This document shows positions 9,270 to 16,798 of a stretch of DNA of 20,168 nucleotides, one piece after another (the first letter of the stretch is position 1; each line of letters starts with the position of its first letter). The translations under genes were made by a program, and so were the position numbers. Where the stretch lies: positions 97,581 through 117,748 of the forward strand of contig MU631573.1 of NCBI GenBank assembly GCA_026770615.1. Direction: 5' to 3'. Source of the DNA: Pavlovales sp. CCMP2436 (Eukaryota; Haptophyta; Pavlovophyceae; Pavlovales). The notes beneath the pieces are model-generated. The model did not search any database. It was not told the DNA's origin and saw only the letters and a list, made by a program, of their open reading frames with translations.

Positions 9270-9590
9270 TCAAATCATTATTTTTTTTTCGAATGTACAC
9301 CCAAAGCACAGCGCCATAGCGAACCACAGAGACTCGGGGTTTGGCGCGAGGCTGCCTCTATTAACGGCGGTGAGCAGGCCGAGCCAGAGGATCAACTGTG
9401 GCACGTGCGAGGCGGAGCCCGCCGCCGCGACCGACAGGTAAGCGCAGACGTTCGGCGCCCGTCCAAGAAACGCCAGGCCGCCGAGCGGCCATAGCAGTAA
9501 ATCGTGTACTTTTGCGCCTTGTCTTCTCGCTTCCCAGCAATGCCCCAGCTCGTGCAAGAGAACGGAAGGCATGAGGGTCCCACGGTCTGC
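9270..9590 (-). pseudogene. Fragment of an M50 (site-2-protease-like) metallopeptidase
   Basis: The minus-strand frame contains LLHELGHCWEARRQGAKVHD, the HExxH zinc site of M50 intramembrane metallopeptidases, followed by the family-typical LLLWPLGGLAFL and a hydrophobic run AAAGSASHVPQLILWLGLL. M50 enzymes cut membrane-anchored substrates within the bilayer. The second catalytic motif (N-x2-P-x2-x-DG) is absent; the frame runs on into CTFEKKIMI and stops next to an A run. The 5' end is also unclear: an ATG lies at 9632, but a splice acceptor (CCGCAG, near 9588) or an internal ATG is equally likely. It is either one exon of a split gene or a truncated, possibly retroposed, copy; I favour a fragment. 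Confidence 0.6.
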
Positions 9591-9940
9591 GGAGGCGCAA
9601 CTGCTGTCGGCATACAGAAGGCCGGAAGGCATGGATCCCAGTCGAGCACGCGCCTATCTTGCCCGGCATCCCACCCGAGTGATAACCGTTTTCTTGCAGG
9701 ATTTTTTTTTGAAACCCGTTTTCCCGTGGGACAACGTGCACGCAGTGCGTATTTCCCCCATTTTTTCAAACTTTAAACAACACTCCCATCCCGAGGTTGG
9801 GCACATCAGATGACCCGAGGTTGGCTCCACCTCGGGCATCACCGACGCGAGTGCGGTCCCGTGGTGGAGTTTTGTGGTGATGTCCGAGTGATAACCCCTT
9901 ACAAAACAACCAGAAAGAAACCCCCTGGTATCCGTTTGCC
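9591..9940. other. Gene-free spacer with short direct repeats
   Basis: CCCGAGGTTGG occurs twice (about 9791 and 9813), and a CCACCTCGGG follows as its inverted match. CCGAGTGATAACC occurs at about 9677 and 9884. CATGCCTTCCG recurs on the minus strand on either side of the M50 fragment's start. No coding region is supported. Confidence 0.5.
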
Positions 9941-10034
9941 CGGGGTAGATCCCTAGTTTTTGAGTGTTTTTCAACGCTCGTTTCCAGTGGGAGCCTCCCA
10001 GGGACGGACGTTTCACTAGAAACTTACACATTGA
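9941..10034 (+). repeat. Dispersed repeat family A, copy 2
   Basis: Best match to copy 1 at 5960. It runs from CGGGGTAGATCCCT through GGGACGGACGTTTCACTAGA to AAACTTACACATTGA. It is followed within 30 bp by a family B copy, so the two modules may belong to one longer element. Confidence 0.75.
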
Positions 10035-10062
10035 TATATTACTGATAGGGATATATTAGAGG

Positions 10063-10200
10063 CGCGGCATGGTTCAGCAAGTGGTGTTCACTCACAGACA
10101 TCGTCGACGTCAGATGTCCATCAGTCCTGGCAGCGCAGGGGTGGTCTCTGTATTTGCCGTGGCGGCACCTAACCTCCATACGTCCCGTTCCTCTTCATCA
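10063..10200 (+). repeat. Dispersed repeat family B, copy 2 (diverged)
   Basis: Shares GCATGGTTCAGCAAGTGGTG, TTCACTCAC, GTCGACGTCAGA and AGTCCTGGCAGC with copies 1 and 3 in the same order. The 3' half is more diverged. Confidence 0.65.
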
Positions 10201-10289
10201 CACTCACACTCACAGGACACAGCGGAGTATCGCTATTATTCTGCGGTGAGACTGAGACTGAGAGCGGTTATCCGTGGCCTCGAATAATG

Positions 10290-10372
10290 CGCCCCTTGGC
10301 CCGAGTGTTTCTCAACGCTTGGGTCCGGTAGGGCCTATTCGGGAGCGGAATCGGGACGGAACTTCCTACTAG
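10290..10372 (+). repeat. Dispersed repeat family A, copy 4 (partial)
   Basis: GAGTGTTTCTCAACGCTTGG and GTCCGGTAGGGCC match copy 3, and CGGGACGGA matches the family core. The 3' part is diverged. Confidence 0.5.
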
Positions 10373-10811
10373 GGACAGGGCTAGAGCAAGAACAAGCAAC
10401 CTCTACCTGCAGATATCGCTCAATCTTATTCAGTAGGCTTGGGATTAGGGCCAGGGCTAGAGCCAGAGCTACGGCATTTGACTAACGGTGCATGCGAGAA
10501 AATCTAACTAAATTTTAGTCAGATCAGAATTGAAGTTGGTACGTATACATTCACTTAGTTAGTTAGTTTGTGTCTGTTAAAATTAATTCACATCATGAAA
10601 AAACAGCGCCAGGTGCCGGTGAAATGAGTTTGCCATATGAACTCAACGATTGAGTTTGCAGCAATAACTATATGCCCAACGCCCAATCACCATATCTGAC
10701 CTACAATTAGAAGACAGTGGTGCGCAATCAGTTCACCGCACCTGGTTCCGTGCGGCGTCATACCCCCTGCGGTGCGCACGGTTTCTAAGATACCGCGAAT
10801 ACTGTCAAATA

Positions 10812-10872
10812 CAGGGGATCGCGGACAACAAGCAACCGTCACGTTGAAAAACTGAGCCTGGATTTTTTTTTG
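10812..10872 (+). mobile_element. One-ended copy of the TA-flanked MITE
   Basis: A TA dinucleotide precedes CAGGGGATCGCGG, then ACAACAAGCAACCGTCACG, then AAACTGAGCCTG and a T run. This parallels the left end of the complete element at 12821 base by base, with scattered changes. I found no matching right end downstream, so the copy is truncated or decayed. Confidence 0.7.
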
Positions 10873-11167
10873 GGGCCGAAGAAACGGAACCTGCTCGAAA
10901 TCCGGTTTCTTAAGTGGCTGAGAAACTTAGGGGGGCGGGTAGTACGTCTAGGGGGACCCGAGTAGAATTGAAAAACCTGACGTTCCGGGAGCTTATTCAT
11001 ACAATTATCTCCGTCCAAACACGTATTAGGACTCGGATCTCGGCAGGGTTCTGCACTGCAACATTACGCAGTTGGGTGAGCGTTAGGTAGTCGTGAGCAT
11101 TAGTCACGTGGAGTCGTGCAAGCTCACACGAGCTCGGCGCTATTAATAGTGGCTGAAGACGGGCTCT

Positions 11168-11526
11168 GTTTTGTTGTAATTATGCGCAGGAGCGCGGCGG
11201 CGCGATGCGACGACGAGCAAGGTTCGTGGCGGAGAGACGACTCGGGATGTAAAATCGCGCATGAGATTATTGGTGCGCTGACCATTCCATGTCATGCCCC
11301 TTCGCCTTCTTGCTGCAAGTCGGGGGGACGTTTTTTTTCTTCTGTATAATAGTTCTTTTAACGTCCCCCGACTTGCAGCCCGAAGGCGAACGGGCATGAC
11401 ATGGGAGGGTCAGCAGCGCATCGGTCGTTTCATGTGCTATCTTACTCTCTGCGTCGTCTCTCCGCCACGAACCTTGCTCGTCCTTGCATCGCGCCGCCGC
11501 GATCCTGCGCATAATTATAACAAAAC
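11168..11526. mobile_element. Foldback element with 163-165 bp inverted arms
   Basis: The left arm (11168-11330) and right arm (11362-11526) are reverse complements at roughly 85% identity, with a 31-nt spacer of T-rich DNA. Outer ends are GTTTTGTT / AACAAAAC; inner ends are GTCGGGGGGACG / CGTCCCCCGAC. Each arm has short open frames that mirror one another, but these only reflect the symmetry. It is typical of foldback DNA elements or long-TIR MITEs. I could not identify a target-site duplication. Confidence 0.85.
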
Positions 11527-11556
11527 ATACACGCAAAATCTCCGTATAGCCTGAAC

Positions 11557-11598
11557 CGTGCTATGCTGTACCCGCAAAAACGGGTACAGCCTAGCACG
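11557..11598. repeat. Strong 18-bp stem hairpin
   Basis: CGTGCTATGCTGTACCCG and CGGGTACAGCCTAGCACG pair with one mismatch across a six-base loop (CAAAAA). It sits 31 bp beyond the foldback element. It has no T-run terminator and no family assignment; it could be an element terminus or a small-RNA hairpin. Confidence 0.75.
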
Positions 11599-11795
11599 TG
11601 GCGTGGTGTGTGTAGGCTATTCTATTCCTTGTCTTAGGAAGGGTGCGGCTCCGCGTTGTCAAGGCGGCGGCCTTGCCCTGTGTGTTTCTGCTGGTTTTTG
11701 TTCTAGTGTTTTGGCGCTTGATCGTGTTATCTTCTTTTGGCTGGGCGTTGGAGATGCTTCACTTTAATAGAACTATCTTGGAAACCCGACTCTGA

Positions 11796-12825
11796 ATGGT
11801 CCAGCCGCTACCCCAAGGTGGCCCTAAACTCAGCACCAAATGCCCCTTCTGCATCATGAAAAACCTAAACTCAGCGGACGATCTAGACTCAGTCGAACAT
11901 ATCATGAAGCATTGCCCAGCAACAGCCGACCAACGTGACCTTTAACGAACCATAATTATGAAAAAATTCGGAGGCCTCGGCACCAACTCGGAATTACGCG
12001 CCATCGCCGACTCTGCACTCAGCCACCCGGACGCGCACGCCGGGAGCGTCTCGATACAGACCAAGGAGCTAGTCGAGAAATGCCTCAAACTGAACCCAAC
12101 CTGGGAGTACAAGACGGGCACCATACAAGGGGTCCTCCTAGCAGCCAGTGAAGCTTTAACCGCCGAAAGAACCAAGCTCATTAAGGGCGATGAGCCCACA
12201 AACGACCAGCGAGAGCCTGGGAGATCGAACAAACTCGATGCTACCATAAACCTCATGGATGTGGACGTTGTCGGTGATGGGAACTGTTTCCTCTACGCAG
12301 CCATGGGAATCGACGGCAGCGGTGCAAGTCACAAACAAGCAGCAGCGAACCTCCGCGAACGAGCCATAGCCCACGCCCGGGCGCTACCCGAAAACGTCCA
12401 GAACCACTTGGACCTCAGACTGCCCGACGAAGACCCAACAGATCCCTGTGGCAACAGCACCGCTCCCATGTGGTCGATGGCATACCAGGCAAAGGAAGGC
12501 GGTTGGATACACAACAACATGTTCTACAGCATAGCAACCATCCTATGGATCGACATAGCAATAGCCACTCACAAGCAAGTGGGAATAGACGTGATCCCAA
12601 CCTTATTTCATATGGCAGGCCCAGACCACAACTTACCTCACCCAGCCCATCCACTACCACATTAACTTTTAAGCGTCCGATGGGCACCACCAGCAGCACC
12701 AAGACCAGGGACACGCAGGCTCCGACAACATTCACTAGTCACACTGATAAACACACCCAGGCAAACAGACCTCGGACCCACGCCTATCCGCGTGATTCAC
12801 AGCAACATCGGCTCACACTACAGGG
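11796..12825 (+). pseudogene. LINE 3' end encoding zinc finger plus OTU-type cysteine protease
   Basis: One reading frame runs from 11796 to the MITE at 12821, broken only by TAA at 11943 and 12663. Part 1 is a short zinc-finger segment, C-x2-C-x15-H-x4-C (CPFC at 11841, closing HIMKHC), typical of LINE C-termini. Part 2, open from an ATG at 11958 (235 codons), carries the OTU catalytic block VVGDGNCFLYAAM (Asp-Gly-Asn-Cys, about 12268-12306) and a following GGWIHNNMFYSIATILWIDIAI helix-strand pattern. Part 3, after the second TAA, carries RVIHSNIGSHY (12789-12821), the expected OTU C-terminal His region. OTU proteases remove ubiquitin, and some retroelements carry such domains. RT is absent, so this is a 5'-truncated copy. 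Alternative: a host OTU gene downstream of an unrelated zinc finger; the shared frame argues against that. Confidence 0.7.
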
Positions 12826-12987
12826 GATCGCGGGCAATAAGAAACCGTCATGTTAAGAAACTGAGCCTCTTTTTTTTGCATTGTTTGTATGTAATTTAAG
12901 CAAGTTTAAGCATTATTTGTATGTAATTTGCTAAGAAATTCAGCCTCAGCCTCTAATAGCGCCGTTCTTATTGCCCGCGATCCCCTG
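12821..12987. mobile_element. Complete 167-bp Tc1/mariner-like MITE with TA duplication
   Basis: Perfect 23-bp terminal inverted repeats (starting CAGGGGATCGCGGGCAATAA) span 12821-12843 and 12965-12987. Each end is flanked by TA (12819-12820 and 12988-12989), the target duplication expected of Tc1/mariner-type transposition. The interior is AT-rich with no open frame, so it needs a transposase in trans. It sits directly after the last conserved OTU codons (SHY). Confidence 0.9.
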
Positions 12988-13225
12988 TACAGAGGAACCG
13001 AACCACTTATCCCAGGCCAACAACCGCAACCACCTTAGATGAGGAGAGAGTTTTTTTAAAGATAAGTGGAGGATTATTGAGTCACCCCGCCGCCTGAAAC
13101 TAGACCAGGGGTTGAAGATTACCGCCCCCGGCGGTTAGGCGAGCTGCGCATTAGCGCACGTCATTTTAATTTTCGCGGCGGACAGGGCACACGCACCTAA
13201 ATGGACGTGAGCGTTGTGTGTGTGG
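12988..13225. other. Gene-free spacer
   Basis: Mixed-composition DNA between the MITE and repeat B copy 3. No gene or RNA is supported. It ends in G runs (about 13225-13240). Confidence 0.5.
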
Positions 13226-13384
13226 GGGGGGGAGGGGGGGGGAACCTGTGGCAATTGCTACGAGTTCACCACCAACCTCACCTCTACCACCACCATCCCT
13301 GCTGCCAGGACTAACGTCTGACGTCGACCAAGTCAGTGAGTGAACAACACCTGTTGAACCATGCTGAGCCGCTATTTATATATT
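13226..13384 (-). repeat. Dispersed repeat family B, copy 3 (inverted)
   Basis: The reverse complement matches 9012-9186 nearly end to end, including AATAGCGGCTCAGCATGG, the GGTCGACGTCAGACGTTAGT core, GATGGTGGTGGTAGAGGTGA and the terminal polypurine/polypyrimidine run. With copy 1 it forms a pair of inverted repeats about 4.4 kb apart, with matching outer ends. Confidence 0.8.
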
Positions 13385-13890
13385 TGTATACCAATAATTA
13401 CGTCAAAATGTCCAGGCAAGACACCAAAAATGCAAATATGCCCGCCCCACGCCCTACACCTCCCAACTGACACCAAGAAAGAAAATTGGCTTAATCACTT
13501 TTAATCAACCGTTTTTTTTTAAATGCGATGAAAAAAGTCACAAAACCCACTTCCCCGACGAGTTCGCCGGCACGACTACCCCGACCCCGCCCCGTCGACT
13601 CCGCGGAACTCGATCACAGCCCCACGAGGGGCGAGCTGGGGGTGCAGCTTACGCGAACCGCCAACCTGCAATCCGACAATCCCGGCAGTCTCGCCCTCAG
13701 TCCCCAATCGCGCGAGCCTCACGCCAGCGCCTTGACCCTCGCTCACTCCGACCTCGTGGGTAGCTGGGGCGCAGACCCACGAAGGGCAGACGGGGGCGCA
13801 GGCACATCCTTCCCTCGACGCGCAAGTCGCAGCCAACCGCCACCCAAGCCCCCACCTCTCCCGCAGCCCCCATCCATGCAGTCTCTTCCA

Positions 13891-13946
13891 CCGATATCAA
13901 TTTTGGGGAAAAGTGAGACCGATACTACTTTTGAGGAAAAGTGAGA
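13891..13946. repeat. 28-bp tandem repeat, two copies
   Basis: CCGATATCAATTTTGGGG and CCGATACTACTTTTGAGG, each followed by AAAAGTGAGA, lie head to tail. The pair begins with CCGATATC and is followed by GATATCGG, giving a perfect inverted 8-mer around the block. Confidence 0.75.
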
Positions 13947-14131
13947 TATCGGTGCCGAATTTGGGATCAGTTCACAGGCGGGGCGCAGCCCCTCACTCTC
14001 CTCGCCCTGCAGCCCCTCAACCCTTGCGGCGGACAGAAGAGCCGCCTGGCCACTTGCTTACCGACCTATCCGTAACCGAAAAGCCCCCTAAGGTTTCCAA
14101 GCCCAAGTACGACCCGGACCCGTAAGAAAAA

Positions 14132-14161
14132 CAGTTTTAAAACTGGGCGCCAGTTTTAAAA
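14132..14161. promoter_or_regulatory. Nested palindrome upstream of the ankyrin-2OG gene
   Basis: CAGTTTTAAAACTG (14132-14145) is a perfect 14-bp palindrome. Its right half pairs again with AGTTTTAAAA (14152-14161) across GGCGCC. It lies about 160 bp upstream of the ATG at 14322. A regulatory role is inferred only from position and symmetry. Confidence 0.35.
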
Positions 14162-14321
14162 GTGCATCGCTATCACACTCCACCGTTGCCTCTATGCGTT
14201 CTCTCACACACGCACACTTGGATTTGGCGCGCTGAGACTTCGTGCGTTCGCGTCGAGGCGGCAGGATCGAGAGCGAAGGGATCGGTCCCTAGACGTCTGC
14301 GCTCGTTCTGTGCTCGTGTTC

Positions 14322-15276
14322 ATGGCGATTCATGCCTGTGCCGCTTGCCGCTCGATCCTCTTCGGGCGTGATTTCATTGGCGCGGGCGCGGGCGAGCTCG
14401 ACGCTGCTCTGCGATGGCACCTGCGCGGTGAGTGCACCGCCGTGTCCCTCGAGGAGGAGGTGCACGCGGCACTCCTCCGCGGCGCGGCTGGCGGAGGCGC
14501 AGAAATGCGGCCACTGGGCGAGTCGCCGCTCGTCTTCCTCGCGCGGCAGGGCTCCGAAAAGGTGGCGCTGCTCGCGCTCTCGCAGGACGTGGACGTGGAC
14601 GTGCGCGACCACTTCGGTGTAACGCCGCTGCACCACGCGGCGTCTCGTGGTGCCCTCGCCCTGGTGCTGGCGCTCCTCGAAAAGGGCGCCAGTGTCAAAT
14701 CCCGCACGGGCGACTCTCTGCACTCGCACGTTGGCGGGTGCACGCCTCTCCACTTAGTCGCTGCTTTCCCGCGCCCCGCAACAGCCGCCGTGATCGTCTC
14801 GGCTTTGCTCGCCGCGCGAGCCGACTCGAGCACGGAGAACGTGGACGGGCTGACGGCCGCGGAGGTCGGCAGGAGGCATGGCGGGGACGCACGCGGCGCC
14901 CTCTGCGCACTCTTCGACGGATTCGACAAGGGGGCCGATGGCCGCGCAGCGGTCGACCAGGTAATTATTCATCGGCCATATAATAATTATTATATATCAT
15001 TTATTCCGCTCGTTAGACCTCTCATCGACGTCGGTTCTTAACGACGTCACTCCGAAGAGTGAACCCACCGTGCCCACTGCTATATGCAATAATTCATCTG
15101 TTCCGGTCGACCAGGCACGCCGAGCACCCTGTTTGACACTTCCGCCTGTACATCGAATAAAATCATCACAAACATGCATCATGCACCATTCACAGTCAAG
15201 TGTGCACTAGTGCCCCCCCATCCCCCACCCACCAGGTGATCGAACCCGCTTAATTATTATACCTTTTACCCGTCAA

Positions 15277-15309
<33 letters not shown>

Positions 15310-16018
15310 CACACCGCCATTCCTTTTACGCGCAAATCAATAATCTGCGGTTGACCAGGCGCTCGAACGGGCGTGCGCGCGCGACCGTCAGCGGCTGCGG
15401 CTCGATATCTCAGCGAGGCCGCCGCTGCAAGTAGTGCACGTCTTGCGCGGCCTACTGGGCGCAGAGGCCTGTCGGCGGCTGCGCGAGAGCGTGCTGGCGA
15501 TGGCGCGCTCGCGCGGCTGGCAGAGCGCGCGACACGCACACCACCCGACGGTTGATCTGCCGCTGTGGCGTGTGCCCGACGCCCGCGCCATCGTAGATTC
15601 GCTGTTCCGCGAGCGCGTTCTGCCCGAGATGGCGCGGGCATTCGAGGTCGGGCCTGGCTACGAGCTACGGCTACGCGAGGCGTTCTTCGTGCAGTACTGC
15701 GCGGAGCCTGCCGTGAGCTGCAGTACATTGCCCTCGGTGGCTGTCTCTGGGGCGGGGCGGGGCGCGCGCGCCGGGCTCGGGCTTCACCGAGACGGCACGC
15801 TACTTTCATGCAACGTACTGCTCAACGCGCCATCCGAATTCGAGGGGGGTGGCACTTATTTTGCCGCGGAGGACCGTACGGTGTCAGCGGGTAGTGGCGA
15901 CTGCGTCATCCACTGTGGACAACTTTTGCACGGGGCGTCTCCCGTGCTGCGCGGAACGCGGCTTGTCCTCGTCGCGTTTATTGACGAGGTCGACTGTGAG
16001 CTTGAACACGAAGACTAA
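14322..16018 (+). CDS. Ankyrin-repeat / prolyl-4-hydroxylase-type 2OG-Fe(II) oxygenase fusion
   Basis: Two exons, 14322-14960 and 15359-16018, joined in phase 0 (CAG|GTAATT ... GACCAG|GCG), give 432 residues. The N-terminal half has ankyrin-like helices: DHFGVTPLHHAASRGALAL (about 97-114) and GGCTPLHLVAAF (138-149). The C-terminal half is a double-stranded beta-helix oxygenase: GLHRDGTLLSCNVLLN supplies iron ligands His356 and Asp358, GGGTYF follows, and GQLLHGASPVLRGTR supplies distal His404 and the 2-oxoglutarate-binding Arg414, ten residues later as in prolyl hydroxylases. All catalytic residues are present, so activity is expected; the substrate is unknown, and the ankyrin part may choose the partner. 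The ATG at 14322 is the first in frame; upstream in-frame GTG codons are not credible eukaryotic starts. About 24 residues (EPAVSCSTLPSVAVSGAGRG) just before the HxD motif look like an insert. It ends with TAA. Confidence 0.85.
14961..15358 (+). other. Phase-0 intron flanked by 12-bp direct repeats
   Basis: Intron of the ankyrin-2OG gene, 398 nt, GT-AG. The last exon bases GCGGTCGACCAG (14949-14960) recur at the intron's 3' end as GCGGTTGACCAG (15347-15358), and a third copy CCGGTCGACCAG lies inside (15103-15114). The intron also holds an AT-rich block after the donor and a CA microsatellite (15276-15314). Confidence 0.8.
15276..15314. repeat. (CA)n microsatellite
   Basis: About nineteen CA units with a single G interruption, inside the ankyrin-2OG intron near its 3' end. 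Confidence 0.95.
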
Positions 16019-16797
16019 CTTAAGCAACAGCTTAGTTAATTATTAAAGTTCTAAATGCGCCCATCACATGAAATGATCACAGCCGTGCTCTGTTTGGGAT
16101 ATAACGAAAAAAAAATCAGTTCATTTATTGTTTAAGAGCTGTTTGGAAGCGCAAACGACGGCACGGCGGCCAGATGGCCTTATCGGCGACTACTGAGCAT
16201 TTTCTCATGCTGGCCATGCACCTTTTATTCCCGCGGCTGGGCGTGCGCTCGGCGCGCCTGGACTAGGTCTGCCCCGTGCAGATCGAAGTGCCTGTACGAG
16301 AGATCGCCTGCGCGTTGTTCTTTCTTTATTAACATTTCCCTTCCCCTTCGAAGCGCCCTCGCGTCCCCCACGCATGCGCGTCCCAGCGTGCGGCCCATGA
16401 GACTTTGGGGTTAAAAAGGGGGGTCAGATGGGTAGGGGCTTCACGGTGTGTCCACGGGTCAAGGGGGTGGTCAGAGGCTCCTTCTCTCTCCCCCCCCCAC
16501 TAGAAAGGAAGAGGTTCCTGGTTCCTTCTTATGCTGATGACAGTCGCGCGCGTACATCGATAAAGCGAAGCCTCTCATGGCCCAGCCTCCAAGATCGTCC
16601 ATAACAACTGTGACGTGAATACTTTTGGGAATATCGGGCGGGCGCCCAGCGAATATTCAGGGCTTCAAAATTTGTGGAACTATGTCTCGAACACCTTGTG
16701 TTCGAGAGTGTGCCACCCGACGCAAATTTAAATCCAGAACCACGATGGCGAACGGCGACTTTTTCAACACGCACGGGGCTGTACACGCACGGGGCTG
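16019..16797. other. Intergenic spacer and 5' leader of the next gene
   Basis: I see no supported gene. The 3' flank of the oxygenase gene is AT-rich with an ATTAAAG (about 16042) that could act in polyadenylation. A perfect 10-bp stem hairpin TCTCGAACAC/GTGTTCGAGA with a 3-base loop lies at 16685-16707. A 16-bp tandem duplication (CACGCACGGGGCTG at 16768 and 16784) ends one base before the next ATG. Confidence 0.55.
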
Positions 16798-16798
16798 A
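16745..16798 (+). CDS. Possible 17-codon upstream ORF overlapping the next start
   Basis: An ATG at 16745 opens a 17-codon frame whose TGA (16796-16798) overlaps the downstream ATG in TGATG. Such an overlap could allow termination-reinitiation or limit expression of the following gene. It spans the 16-bp tandem duplication. Whether it is in the mRNA is not known from sequence. Confidence 0.3.
   Translation: MANGDFFNTHGAVHARG

Larger units (their letters stand above)
10201..11167. other. Gene-free stretch with repeat fragments
   Basis: Holds a partial family A copy (10290-10372), a short repeated phrase GGGCTAGAGC (about 10378 and 10454), and an inverted pair GCCAGGTGCCGGTGAA / TTCACCGCACCTGG (about 10607 and 10732). 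It also holds a one-ended MITE copy (10812-10872). No frame shows convincing coding character. Confidence 0.5.
13385..14321. other. Low-complexity GC-rich upstream region, no supported gene
   Basis: A 138-codon plus-strand frame (13528-13944) is rich in Pro, Ser and Arg and shows no domain. Its composition is what GC-rich DNA would give by chance, so I do not call it. A 28-bp tandem repeat lies at 13891-13946 and a palindrome at 14132-14161. The right end is the presumed promoter and 5' leader of the ankyrin-2OG gene. Confidence 0.5.

Noticed and set aside
11557..11598. Helitron 3' end (hairpin near CTAG)
   Set aside because: The CTAG lies inside the stem rather than just after it, and no 5' TC end or Rep/helicase was found.
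3084..12665. Reassigned TAA stop codon, because LINE frames are often broken by single TAA codons
   Set aside because: TAG, TGA and frameshifts break the same elements too, and the intact oxygenase gene ends in TAA at the expected family length; element decay is simpler.
13528..13944. 138-codon Pro/Ser-rich frame as a gene
   Set aside because: No domain, composition explained by GC content, ends in a tandem repeat, and no splice partner was found.
14330..14929. 199-codon minus-strand frame opposite the ankyrin exon
   Set aside because: GC-rich antisense shadow of a well-supported exon; Arg/Ser/Pro-rich with no domain.
15236..15252. Possible tRNA B-box (GATCGAACCCGC)
   Set aside because: No A-box, cloverleaf or terminator around it; it lies inside a protein-gene intron.
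15273..15809. 178-codon minus-strand frame opposite the oxygenase exon
   Set aside because: Antisense shadow ending in the translated CA repeat (CVCVCV); no domain.
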